Assembly (NCBI RefSeq): GCF_007197645.1
Contig: NZ_VKGK01000036.1
Span: 1-53,606 of the forward strand
DNA length: 53,606 bases
DNA from: Shewanella hanedai
GTDB taxonomy: Bacteria; Pseudomonadota; Gammaproteobacteria; Enterobacterales; Shewanellaceae
Reading direction: 5' to 3'
Positions 7,998 to 16,599 of this stretch are shown piece after piece. A model generated the notes under the pieces. The model had not been told where the DNA came from. It searched no databases and saw only the letters and a list, made by a program, of their open reading frames with translations. The translations under genes and the position numbers were made by a program. Position 1 is the stretch's first letter, and every line of letters begins with the position of its first letter.

Positions 7998-9491
7998 TCA
8001 TCCCTGTAAACGGAACGAACCAACCAAGATTCTTAATCTTTCACCTTGGTGAAATAAACGCTCACTCGACTCTGCAAGTTGCTCGCTATCAAGAGAAGCT
8101 GAACCGGAGACAGTAGCAAGATCATTTAGATTCTTTGATATGTCATCAGTGACATAAGTTTGCTCTCCGGCAGCTTGTGCAACCTCCAGATTCATATTGC
8201 TGATATTAGAGACTAAAATAGTCACGTTACTGAGTATTAGTTTAATCTCTTCAGAGTGACTAACCGCTTCTGCAGATAGAGTTTGACTGGTTTGCATTAC
8301 AGATACCGTCTCATCAACCCCAGTTTGAACCTGCTGGATCATCTTTTGGATCTCACCAGTCGCTTGCTGTGTCCTGCTTGCTAATGTGCGCACCTCATCG
8401 GCCACAACAGCAAACCCTCGTCCTTGCTCTCCCGCACGCGCAGCTTCAATGGCGGCATTCAAGGCCAACAAGTTTGTCTGTTCAGCAATGGCATTAATAA
8501 CAACCACCACTTCATCAATTCTTTGGGTCTCTTGTTGAAGCTCCTGTACAGCTAATACAGATCGAGACAGCTCATCAGCTAACCTTTTCGTCACCTCCAA
8601 GCCTAAATCAAACTGCTGCTGACTGTTATCAACCTCTTTATCTGCTAAACCCGTTGCCTCAGCCGTTGAACTGGCATTGTTAGCCACTTCATTAGCGCTG
8701 CTATTAAGCTGGGTTATCGCGGCAACTGCGGCTTCAGTCTCTTTTAACTGTGATTGCACTCTTTGATTGTTACTTTTAGATAAATCACCTAAAGCCGAGG
8801 CATCCTGAAGGATCAATTCAGATGTTTCATTTACCTTACTGATAGTGCAATGTATTTTAGCCACAAAGCCATTAAAAGCAGTCGCAAGCTGGCCTATTTC
8901 ATCCTTGCTTTCTACTGGCAATTTATGACTTAAATCACCATCTCCAGAGGCTATCTCTTCCATAACCGCTGATACGTGAACTAAAGGAGTGATCACTAAG
9001 CGTTTTAGGATAATAAAAATAAATAACTGACTTAGAAGCAAAATAACAAGCGCTTGAAGTAAATAGCTCAGCTTGAGCTGGTTAAGCGCTAAGGTGATAG
9101 GCGTTGATGAAAAACTGACAAACAACTCCCCAGTTGATTTACCATTGGTTGAGAACTCTACCTGCTTGAACGCTATCGATTCTGCGTCCACAGGGAATGA
9201 TTGCTTATTGCTGCCAAGTACCTTACCTCTATGATCTTTGATTGATATTTCATATATTTTTTCAGAAGCCAGCATGACAGATAGCACAGCATCTATCTGT
9301 TCAAAATCATAATTAAACACAGGCTGAGATAGAGTTACTTTAAGGCTTGCCAAAGTATTGCTTTTGTATTCACTAAAATCAGTCTCTAATCGTTCTGCCT
9401 CCATCATATAAGCGATTGAAAACAAAACGCTAACAACGATAAACAAAGCACCTGCTAGCCCAATCTGTACTTTAATGGATAAGCTATTCAT
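7998..9491 (-). CDS. Methyl-accepting chemotaxis protein of the nag regulon
   Basis: This 497-residue chemoreceptor has a transmembrane helix at about 8-30, a periplasmic sensor of only about 105 residues, a second helix at about 140-160, a HAMP linker with the DP-rule region LVITPLVHVSAVM, and a cytoplasmic signalling domain with the conserved hairpin tip EQTNLLALNAAIEAARAGEQ. The start overlaps the stop of the binding-protein gene as ATGA, which indicates translational coupling. A likely role is taxis toward chitin breakdown products, with the partner binding protein carrying the ligand; that is inference from operon and operator context. No C-terminal CheR-binding pentapeptide is visible. 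Confidence 0.92.
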   Translation of the reverse strand: MNSLSIKVQIGLAGALFIVVSVLFSIAYMMEAERLETDFSEYKSNTLASLKVTLSQPVFNYDFEQIDAVLSVMLASEKIYEISIKDHRGKVLGSNKQSFPVDAESIAFKQVEFSTNGKSTGELFVSFSSTPITLALNQLKLSYLLQALVILLLSQLFIFIILKRLVITPLVHVSAVMEEIASGDGDLSHKLPVESKDEIGQLATAFNGFVAKIHCTISKVNETSELILQDASALGDLSKSNNQRVQSQLKETEAAVAAITQLNSSANEVANNASSTAEATGLADKEVDNSQQQFDLGLEVTKRLADELSRSVLAVQELQQETQRIDEVVVVINAIAEQTNLLALNAAIEAARAGEQGRGFAVVADEVRTLASRTQQATGEIQKMIQQVQTGVDETVSVMQTSQTLSAEAVSHSEEIKLILSNVTILVSNISNMNLEVAQAAGEQTYVTDDISKNLNDLATVSGSASLDSEQLAESSERLFHQGERLRILVGSFRLQG

Positions 9492-10351
9492 CGTACATCT
9501 CCTTCCATATTAAACAGATCCAGCCATAACTCATCGCGTCCTATCGGTGTAAGAGAGCTCAGCTGTGGCGTCTGTAATCGAATAATTTTCCGTTTGGTGA
9601 ATTGCGCTTTACGATACAGTTCATCAATGTTCAGCTGATCATTGAACATCTCATCGAAACTGCCATCTGCCAGCATGCTCTCTAATCCCCGACTCAGATC
9701 TTTTGCCAAACCGGGCTTTTCTGGTGAGATGAAAAAATACGCAGGTGAGCGATATTGCAGTAAAATAGCGGTGTCGACCTTCAAGCTTGGATCTGGGTTT
9801 TTACCAAGCTCATCCCAAATCTCTTGCGCACCTAAAGCTAAATAATCAAAACGCCCTCCCTCTAACATCGGGTATAAGTTTTTATATTTATAACTTGTTA
9901 TTAGAGGCAAGCCGTTCTCTTCAATAATACGAGCATCAGGCCAGTAACGATTCTGACCTGCTGAGAAGCGTATAAAATCTTGTTTATCTTTCACATTAGA
10001 AAACTGCTGTTGGTCTTCACTTCTAATAATCAACAAGCGATTTCCTAGCAAACCTTTAAATATCGGGATCCTGACGGGAATGACAACCTCTTCAAGTTGC
10101 TGTGATGTCATACTCCAAAATATATCAATGCTCCCAGCTAAGGCTTCTTCAACTTTACGCTTTTGATTCATTTCACTCTTTAATAGTGAGATATCGTAGC
10201 TGGTATCAGAGCGAGACAGAGCCTCTTTGAGCAAATTAAGCTGCCAACTTTGTGGGATTGTCGTGGTTAACGTTTCGCTATTCGCATTAGCGATAAAGCA
10301 GAAAGTAGATAAGAGATAGAGGATGAAAATCTTAATTCGGGATTGTAGCAT
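9488..10351 (-). CDS. Periplasmic solute-binding protein coupled to the chemoreceptor
   Basis: The 287-residue protein starts with a Sec signal peptide (about 1-26, ending near IANANSE) and has the overall pattern of the extracellular solute-binding family 3 fold, including WPDARIIEENGLPLITSYKYKNLYPMLEGGRFDYLALGAQEIWDELGKNP in the middle. No ABC permease or ATPase is nearby. The four-base overlap with the downstream chemoreceptor suggests that it presents a ligand to that receptor instead of feeding a transporter. The ligand is unknown; the NagR operator upstream points to GlcNAc or chitooligosaccharides. Confidence 0.75.
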   Translation of the reverse strand: MLQSRIKIFILYLLSTFCFIANANSETLTTTIPQSWQLNLLKEALSRSDTSYDISLLKSEMNQKRKVEEALAGSIDIFWSMTSQQLEEVVIPVRIPIFKGLLGNRLLIIRSEDQQQFSNVKDKQDFIRFSAGQNRYWPDARIIEENGLPLITSYKYKNLYPMLEGGRFDYLALGAQEIWDELGKNPDPSLKVDTAILLQYRSPAYFFISPEKPGLAKDLSRGLESMLADGSFDEMFNDQLNIDELYRKAQFTKRKIIRLQTPQLSSLTPIGRDELWLDLFNMEGDVR

Positions 10352-10470
10352 TGAGTGTTGGTCCTCTTTTATACGTCTGTGCCAGACAAGAGTGTTAATT
10401 AGTTTTTTTTACGATGATTCAACGTTCAAACCTACCATCGATATAATCAAGTCAACCTAGAGAAAAAGCC

Positions 10471-10510
10471 GCTAAGTGTTACATTCAAAATAAAGAAGAT
10501 AACACTTAGC
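10471..10510. repeat. Perfect 11-bp inverted repeat in the leader of the chemosensory operon
   Basis: GCTAAGTGTTA at 10471-10481 is the exact inverse of TAACACTTAGC at 10500-10510, with an 18-nt AT-rich loop. There is no T-run on either side, so it does not look like a terminator. It could be a leader RNA stem-loop or a spaced binding site. Confidence 0.6.
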
Positions 10511-10652
10511 CAAGTTTAGTTTCTGGGGAGAGACTAGAGAAAATATCAAACACAAACCTATGCCAAATAACGCTGGCAGCGGTTTGCCAAAACATGAATA
10601 GGAGACCTCTTCCTTCATCATGCAGACCTTACAACAGACTGTCACACAAGCA

Positions 10653-10670
10653 GATGACAACGCTGTCATT
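10653..10670. promoter_or_regulatory. NagR operator for the binding protein/chemoreceptor/hex unit
   Basis: GATGACAACGCTGTCATT differs from the consensus only at its first base and is fully palindromic over GACA-ACGC-TGTC apart from the centre. It lies about 300 bp before the binding-protein start. Confidence 0.8.
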
Positions 10671-10806
10671 TACAAACATACACAAGAGCAAACATAATAT
10701 CTACATTTTTTTGACATTTAGTTAAGGGTTTTTTAGTCGAATCTGAGAAGGTATTTGTCACTCTAAGGAAAATAACAATGTGATGAACCAATCGCACACA
10801 CCAAAA

Positions 10807-10824
10807 TATGACAACGCTGTCAAA
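10807..10824. promoter_or_regulatory. NagR operator upstream of sapC
   Basis: TATGACAACGCTGTCAAA keeps the TGACAACGCTGTCA core and lies about 165 bp before sapC, on the sapC side of the divergent region. Confidence 0.75.
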
Positions 10825-10987
10825 AATTGATAACATCCCAAATAGCATTAGTGTGATAAATAGACACCTGCAAAAAAATATAACAAAGTGGATTTAAACA
10901 GAATCGACACAAAACAGCAGAGCAGTTCTAAGCTAGTACTCACCTTTTTATGCTTAATAACTAATAATAAATAGAGGCAACGATAAA

Positions 10988-11710
10988 ATGACAAATATCT
11001 CTCCATTGAACTCAACACAACACCTTAATACCTCTATCAAGGAGTCTAAGGACTACAGTCGATTTGCATCACAAAGCTTGATCCCTATCGTAGTGCAAGA
11101 GTTTTCCGTTTTAGCTAATGAGTTTCCCATTGTCTTCGTAAAAAATGCTGAAACGGGTCAATTCACACCTATCGCCATGATGGGAATTAAGAATGACTTC
11201 AATCTATATTGCCAAACGGAAAATTGGGAAAGCTCTGTAACACCAATAGGTTTTAGCAAGGCACCATTATCTTTAATGCAAACATCACAAAACAGCGATG
11301 AGGTGATGGTTTTCATCGATGAGAATAGCGAGCTTGTGTCAAGTACTGAAGGTGAAAAACTGTTCGAAAAATCAGGCGAACAAACTGAGTACTTAAAAAA
11401 ACGTTCAAGTGCCCTACTGGACCTGGCGAGCTTTACCCAGCAAACAGCAGGCATCACTAAGTATTTTGCAGATTTAAGCTTGTTGACCCCTAAACAACTG
11501 ACTGTAACGCTCAACAGTGATACCCCACAAGTCAATATTGATGGGGTGTACATCATTGATGAAAAAGTGTTAAACGAGCTAAAAGATGAGGAGTTTCTGA
11601 CGATAAAAAACAAAGGGTTACTACCACTCATTTATGCTCACTTAACCTCATTACATCAGATTGCTAGGTTGATCACTAAGCAGAATGAGTTAGATAAAAC
11701 TCAGCCTTAA
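10988..11710 (+). CDS. SapC family protein
   Basis: The 240-residue protein resembles the SapC family (PF07277), named from a Campylobacter S-layer gene but in marine Gammaproteobacteria usually found next to TonB-dependent receptors and halogenase-like genes. Visible features are SRFASQSLIPIVVQEFSVLANEFPIVFVKN near residues 25-54 and a WESSVTPIGFSKAPL segment; it has no signal peptide or membrane helix and is probably cytoplasmic. Its function is unknown. Transcription is convergent with the halogenase-like gene, and the upstream NagR operator places it in the GlcNAc regulon. Confidence 0.82.
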   Translation: MTNISPLNSTQHLNTSIKESKDYSRFASQSLIPIVVQEFSVLANEFPIVFVKNAETGQFTPIAMMGIKNDFNLYCQTENWESSVTPIGFSKAPLSLMQTSQNSDEVMVFIDENSELVSSTEGEKLFEKSGEQTEYLKKRSSALLDLASFTQQTAGITKYFADLSLLTPKQLTVTLNSDTPQVNIDGVYIIDEKVLNELKDEEFLTIKNKGLLPLIYAHLTSLHQIARLITKQNELDKTQP

Positions 11711-11751
11711 TTAAAATATTGTCTTCGAAAGTGGAGACTCTGTAGGATTAG

Positions 11752-11783
11752 AGCAAGCTCTATATGTGATATAAAGCTTGCTT
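11752..11783 (+). terminator. Possible terminator after sapC
   Basis: AGCAAGCT and AGCTTGCT form an 8-bp stem around an AU-rich loop, followed by TCTCTACT on the plus strand. The T-run is weak, so termination efficiency is doubtful. Confidence 0.35.
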
Positions 11784-11910
11784 CTCTACTAGTTCAATCC
11801 AGCTTTAGAAACTCCACTCATTAAACTTTCACTTTGCCACTTCAAATATCTAGAAAAGGTATATGCTAACTAATCGAGTTCGACTAACTCTCTTCAAGTA
11901 AGAAAGAAAA

Positions 11911-13437
11911 CTAGATTGATTGAAGCCCATGCTCTTTAATCTTATTAAGTAGCTCCCTATGATCAGGTAACTCTTCTGCCAGTTGCTTACCCATTTTTGC
12001 AATCTGCAGAGACTGTTGATTGGCAAGGTGCAATTGTTCATTAGTTAAGTTTTTAACTTGAGTGTGATACTTCATTCCATAAAGAACATAGAGATAGTTA
12101 TCCAGATCGAACACTTCAAACTTGCTAAAGAAATCTTCTCTATTCGGTACATAACTTTCCCACAGAGATAACCTTCTCTTTAACTCATCAGGAATGGTAC
12201 TCGGATCTCTATTATCTATCCAAAACTGGGAATCTGTTCTATCCGACAAACAGTAATGCAGTTTAATAAACTCAACCACTCTTTCCCAAGCGTACTCCAT
12301 CACCTGATTAAATTGAGGTTGAATACTCTGAATTTGCTCTACTGATTTAGGAAAGCGATTAGCGATATAGCTAGCCGCAAAGTCTGTAAGTAGGATGGAC
12401 GTTGCTTCTAGTGGCTCTAAAAAACCTTGAGCTAAACCAAGACAAACACAGTTTTGATGCCAAAACTTCTCTCTGTATCCTACTTTCATTGGCAGAACAC
12501 GATAACTTAAATCAGATAATACTCCCCCTAAGTATTTATCTAGCTTGCTAATAGCCGTTTCGTCATCCATATATTTAGTCGAATAGACAAAACCTACTCC
12601 TCGCCTATTAGTTAGAGCAATATCCCAGATCCAACCAGCTTGATGAGCAGTTGCTATGGTGAAGGGTGGGATAGGTGCATTAATATTTGTAGGAACTTGT
12701 ACAGCTATAGCTCTATCGACTAACAGTTGAGCTGACTTATCGACAAAAGGCACCTTAAGTGCTTTTTCTATAATCAGAGCTTCAAACCCCGTGCAATCAA
12801 TGTAAAAATCATAAACTAGCTCACCATGAGTATCAGTAACTAATGAGCCTACAGCACCAGATACATTGAGTTTAACCTCACTAACATTGGCGATAATATG
12901 TTCAACACAAAAACGATCCCGACCATTTTTAGCTAGTAGCTTTGCAAATTTAGCTGCATTTAAATGATAGGCATACCCAAGTGCTCCAGCATATTCTGGG
13001 GTGGTTATCTTCTTCGGTGCTTTTAAAGCTTCACAGGCAACAAACTGAGGCGATACTAGGTTGGAATAATCATAGTCCCGATTGTTGAGCCAAAAAGGCG
13101 TCAAGTCACCTCCCAAAGGCGATGGTATGTTAAACAGGTGATGAAAAGAATTATCTGAGCCATGATTATCTTTATTAAGCCAGTTGGAGAATTTTATTGA
13201 CTGTTTAAACGTCACGTCACATTGTGTAATAAATTCAGTTTCGCTTATTCCAAAACTCTGCAACGACTTTCTAATTGCCGGCACGGTTCCTTCACCAACA
13301 CCAATGGTCGGAATATCAGGAGACTCGATTAAAGTAACAGATACCCCTTCAGTATTAAGTAACGCCTTACCAAGATGATTTGCAGCCAACCAACCTGCTG
13401 TTCCACCTCCAACGATAACAACCTTTTTAATATCCAT
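11911..13437 (-). CDS. Flavin-dependent tryptophan halogenase-like protein
   Basis: The 508-residue protein belongs to the tryptophan halogenase family (PF04820). It has the FAD-binding GGGTAGWLAA at 10-19, a lysine at 78 in CDVTFKQSIKF aligning with the catalytic Lys79 of PrnA, and EPLEATSI near 357, matching the second catalytic segment. The signature WxWxIP reads WIWDIA (269-274), so the final proline is lost. Many polysaccharide-locus members carry such changes and no chlorinated product is known for them. It lies downstream of the TonB receptor gene, after a terminator, and converges on sapC. Halogenation is therefore not a safe call; a role in chitin use is inferred. Confidence 0.85.
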   Translation of the reverse strand: MDIKKVVIVGGGTAGWLAANHLGKALLNTEGVSVTLIESPDIPTIGVGEGTVPAIRKSLQSFGISETEFITQCDVTFKQSIKFSNWLNKDNHGSDNSFHHLFNIPSPLGGDLTPFWLNNRDYDYSNLVSPQFVACEALKAPKKITTPEYAGALGYAYHLNAAKFAKLLAKNGRDRFCVEHIIANVSEVKLNVSGAVGSLVTDTHGELVYDFYIDCTGFEALIIEKALKVPFVDKSAQLLVDRAIAVQVPTNINAPIPPFTIATAHQAGWIWDIALTNRRGVGFVYSTKYMDDETAISKLDKYLGGVLSDLSYRVLPMKVGYREKFWHQNCVCLGLAQGFLEPLEATSILLTDFAASYIANRFPKSVEQIQSIQPQFNQVMEYAWERVVEFIKLHYCLSDRTDSQFWIDNRDPSTIPDELKRRLSLWESYVPNREDFFSKFEVFDLDNYLYVLYGMKYHTQVKNLTNEQLHLANQQSLQIAKMGKQLAEELPDHRELLNKIKEHGLQSI

Positions 13438-13496
13438 ACCTAGCCTTATACATTATTTAGATTAACGATAATGTTGATAACTAATTACTCAATAAA

Positions 13497-13518
13497 AAGC
13501 CCAGCATTCGCTGGGCTT
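13497..13518 (-). terminator. Intrinsic terminator after the TonB receptor gene
   Basis: On the minus strand AAGCCCAGC-GAAT-GCTGGGCTT is a 9-bp perfect stem with a tetraloop followed by a T-rich stretch (TTTTTATT). The halogenase-like gene downstream would depend on read-through or another promoter. Confidence 0.8.
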
Positions 13519-13541
13519 ATATCAATATAAATTTACACTTA

Positions 13542-16163
13542 TCAGAAGCGTAGTGCTACACCAACTTTATAGCGAGCTTCACCTTCGAAGCTCCATACAG
13601 GGTAGTCAGCTTTAAACTCTGGAATCACTTCTGCGTCAAGCGGAGCAACACCAGTTTGGATACTATCTTCTTCAGTTAAGTTAACCGCTTCAAACGTTAT
13701 ATCCATCCACTCAGTAACGCTGTAACCAGCACTTAAGTCTAATGTTCCGTAATCCTGGTGTTGACGGTTACCGTAGAATCCAGGAAGTTCACGCATCATG
13801 TATTCACTGCGCCAGTTATAAGCTAGACGAGCATTAAAGCTATCGTTCTCATAATAACCAACTAAATTCACAGTATGCTTTGAAGAGTCTGAGAATACCC
13901 CTATTTGATCTGGATAGTTTTCAGAAGGAGAACCTGCATCTGCATAAGTGTAGTTTGCAGCGTAACCGAATCCACTATCAAACGAATCCTGTAGTTGAAG
14001 TTCAATACCTTCGATACGCCCACCGTTAGCATTGTATTTTTCACTTACAGTCCAGCAGTCGTAGACTCCAACACCACAAGCACTCCCACCAGCAGCAATC
14101 AAATCATTATCTTCAATACCGATCTGTTGATTAAGCTTTTGACGTGTCGAGATAAATGAGCTCACGTCCTTAATAAAGTAAGTTATCGCAGCAAGCCCTT
14201 CACCACTAAAGTACCATTCTAAGCTAACATCTGCTTGAGTCGCTTTAAATGGATCCAGAGATACAGAACCCTGATTAAGTTTCTCGTTACCAGGAGTTCC
14301 ATCATTTAAGCCAGGTAGTGTAGATGTCGCAAATAATTCTGAATAGTTAGGACGAGAAATAACTTGAGATGCTGAAGTACGTAAAATAAGATCGGATGTT
14401 AAATCAAATGCCACGTTAACACTTGGAAGTACATCGCTATAACTTGCCGTGTCAGTACTCAGATTATCTGCAAACTCACCAGTACTACTTAACGCGTAAT
14501 AGTCAGATTCAATATCAGTTGAGACAAAGCGCAGACCGAAGTTACCACGAATACCTTCAGCTTCGAAATTAGCCATTGCATAAAGAGCGAGGTTCTTCTC
14601 GTTTAGTGTTCCATAGCCAGACTTATCACGAGTAAAACCATCGATTGCTGCATTAGCATCTGAAATCATCGCATCAAAGTTAGGCTTTGGCAGAGTAAAA
14701 CCAGCACCAGATGACATAGTGCCACTGTAATAGTATGAAGCGTCCCGAGAAGCAATATCACCAACAGTTGCAACATCAGTTTGCTGAGTCACATCATGAT
14801 CCGCATAACGAATACCTGTCTTGAATGCTGTAATAGCACCAAGCTCAACAGGTATTGTCACATCAAACTGTGCATACGTTTCTTCATCTGTGTTTGGTTG
14901 CTTTTTAAGTGCCCATCCAGCAGAAGCTAGCTCACCATTAAAATCACTTGAATCAAACGCTTTATTTGCAATATCGATAGCAATGATTTCGCCAGTAGCA
15001 TCATAGTGGCCCGCAAAGTCACTAGACTTGCCGATAGAGTTACCGTAGTTGGAAGTAAGACTCGTACCTCCTTTCGCTGAAGTATTACCGACACGACCTT
15101 CTAAAGTGAAGTTATCAGCTTCGAAGTTAAAATCTAAATCATAGGTCTCAGACGACATTTCAGCTTTACGTGCCCAAGTTTGAGCCCAAGCAAAGGCATC
15201 TACACCTGAGTGAGTAATGTCAGTACAAACACCTGCAGCGTTTGTTTGATTACACGTTGATTCACCTTGTTGAGTAGGGAACAAGAAAATGGAAGTATTA
15301 GCATTATCAGCTTTAAGATCTAAGGTTGTTACCGTTAAACCAAATTCTAAACTGTCTGTTGGACGGTATTGTGCAGCAACATTAATGGCGGTACGTTCAC
15401 GCTCTTGCTGAAAAGTTGTTGGAACTATCTCGCCCCAGCCAAGAAGAGTCTCGATACCATTACGCTGGTATTCAGTCTGCGAACCAGCAGCAGAAACTAA
15501 AATACCAAAGTTTTCATTTTCATTTTTCCAGCTATATAAGCCTGATAATGCAGGATCAGTCTCTTCTGAGATGGTTCCGTAATCACCCTTCGCACTTAAA
15601 AATACCGTGTTAGCATCTAAATCAAGAGGTTTACGTGTCTTAACGATGACTGTTCCACCAATACCACCTTCGGTAATATCTGCTTGAGAAGATTTATAAA
15701 CTTCAATTCCACTTACCATTTCAGGTGGAAGAAGTGAGTAGTTAAAACTGCGATCTATCGCTTGTTGATCAAACCAGCCCGTAGAAGCTACAGAGTGACC
15801 ATTCAATAGAGTTCGGGTTAGCTGTGAAGAGGCACCACGAATAGATACTTGTTGTCCTTGGCCAAACTGGCGGCTAACACTGACACCAGGTATACGAGCT
15901 AATGACTCTCCTACATCACCATCAGGAAACTTACCGATATCTTCAGCCGATACCGCATCAACGACGGCATCAGAAAATCGTTTTGCATTAACAGAAGCTT
16001 TCATAGAAGCACGTAAACCACGTACTTCAATTTTCTCAATATTCTCATCAGCTGTTGGTGCAGTGTCCGCTTCTGCTGCGATTGCAGACATTGAGACTGC
16101 TGTTCCCAGCATTAAAGCGATGTTTGTCGCTAGTATACTTTTCTTAAAATTAGATGTTCGCAT
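13542..16163 (-). CDS. TonB-dependent receptor, probable chitooligosaccharide uptake
   Basis: The 873-residue outer-membrane receptor starts with a signal peptide ending near SAIAAEA, followed by a plug domain whose start ENIEKIEVRGLRASMKASVNAKR resembles the TonB-box and plug entry of carbohydrate-type receptors, the plug motif GQGQQVSIRGASSQLTRTLLNG, and a C-terminal 22-strand barrel ending with the terminal aromatic GVALRF. A NagR operator lies about 65 bp upstream, and sapC and a halogenase-like gene are nearby. This resembles receptor groups described for GlcNAc and chitin oligomers in Caulobacter and Shewanella. The ligand is inferred from regulation. Confidence 0.9.
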   Translation of the reverse strand: MRTSNFKKSILATNIALMLGTAVSMSAIAAEADTAPTADENIEKIEVRGLRASMKASVNAKRFSDAVVDAVSAEDIGKFPDGDVGESLARIPGVSVSRQFGQGQQVSIRGASSQLTRTLLNGHSVASTGWFDQQAIDRSFNYSLLPPEMVSGIEVYKSSQADITEGGIGGTVIVKTRKPLDLDANTVFLSAKGDYGTISEETDPALSGLYSWKNENENFGILVSAAGSQTEYQRNGIETLLGWGEIVPTTFQQERERTAINVAAQYRPTDSLEFGLTVTTLDLKADNANTSIFLFPTQQGESTCNQTNAAGVCTDITHSGVDAFAWAQTWARKAEMSSETYDLDFNFEADNFTLEGRVGNTSAKGGTSLTSNYGNSIGKSSDFAGHYDATGEIIAIDIANKAFDSSDFNGELASAGWALKKQPNTDEETYAQFDVTIPVELGAITAFKTGIRYADHDVTQQTDVATVGDIASRDASYYYSGTMSSGAGFTLPKPNFDAMISDANAAIDGFTRDKSGYGTLNEKNLALYAMANFEAEGIRGNFGLRFVSTDIESDYYALSSTGEFADNLSTDTASYSDVLPSVNVAFDLTSDLILRTSASQVISRPNYSELFATSTLPGLNDGTPGNEKLNQGSVSLDPFKATQADVSLEWYFSGEGLAAITYFIKDVSSFISTRQKLNQQIGIEDNDLIAAGGSACGVGVYDCWTVSEKYNANGGRIEGIELQLQDSFDSGFGYAANYTYADAGSPSENYPDQIGVFSDSSKHTVNLVGYYENDSFNARLAYNWRSEYMMRELPGFYGNRQHQDYGTLDLSAGYSVTEWMDITFEAVNLTEEDSIQTGVAPLDAEVIPEFKADYPVWSFEGEARYKVGVALRF

Positions 16164-16599
16164 CTCGTTTCCCTTCCATAACCATATTTTATTATATTTT
16201 TTGTATTCATAACCATTCCCTAATGGAATGACAACGCTGTCATGTCAAGAGCAAACACTACACAATAATTAACCCTTGCGCTACAAAAAAATAACCAACA
16301 ATGATTATTTGCCTTTCAAACACACAATTTCACAACACCATAAACTTCCCTAGCGTCATTTGTAATGGCGGTGTTAAAAGGGCTGTAGCGAAATTAAACA
16401 ATGAAATATCTTAGAAGCTTTGAGTATAAGCAATATTGAATTTGAATTTCTTGTTTGCTAATTAACAGAAAAGTTCGCACTATAGTCAGTAACAAATTGA
16501 AAAACTCTTCTCCGTAAAGCTAAGAATGCATTTTGTAATGACATATTTACGATACTGGCTTTTGTACTTAATGCACTGATATAAAGAGTATTTAAAATA
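16164..16599. other. Divergent region between TonB receptor and nagR
   Basis: This 436-bp gap holds one full NagR operator at 16227-16244, close to the receptor start. Only operator half-site-like TGTAATGGC and TGTAATGACA sequences are seen on the nagR side (around 16360 and 16535), so nagR itself has no clear full site. I see no gene. Confidence 0.5.
16227..16244. promoter_or_regulatory. NagR operator upstream of the TonB receptor
   Basis: AATGACAACGCTGTCATG matches the consensus except for the last base and lies about 65 bp before the receptor start codon, a position compatible with promoter blockage. Confidence 0.82.

Larger units (their letters stand above)
10352..10987. other. Divergent regulatory region between binding protein and sapC
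   Basis: This 636-bp gap has no convincing gene. It holds two NagR operators (10653-10670 and 10807-10824), probably one for each divergent transcription unit, and a perfect 11-bp inverted repeat at 10471-10510. The minus-strand unit would have a long leader of roughly 250-300 nt. Short open frames here lack ribosome binding sites and look random. Confidence 0.6.

Noticed and set aside
10780..10800. CRP-like TGTGA ... CGCACA near the sapC operator
   Set aside because: The half-sites are spaced too widely for a standard CRP site.
10472..10848. Two small minus-strand ORFs (about 60-65 residues) in the sapC divergent region
   Set aside because: They lack ribosome binding sites, cover NagR operators and have no recognisable sequence pattern, so they are chance frames.
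11158..11631. A 157-residue minus-strand ORF inside sapC
   Set aside because: It is an antisense shadow of sapC; its serine-rich low-complexity translation and lack of a start signal argue against a real gene.
11911..13437. A halogenated secondary metabolite cluster
   Set aside because: No biosynthetic genes (NRPS, PKS or tryptophan-pathway) or dedicated flavin reductase are nearby; the gene sits in a sugar-utilisation group.
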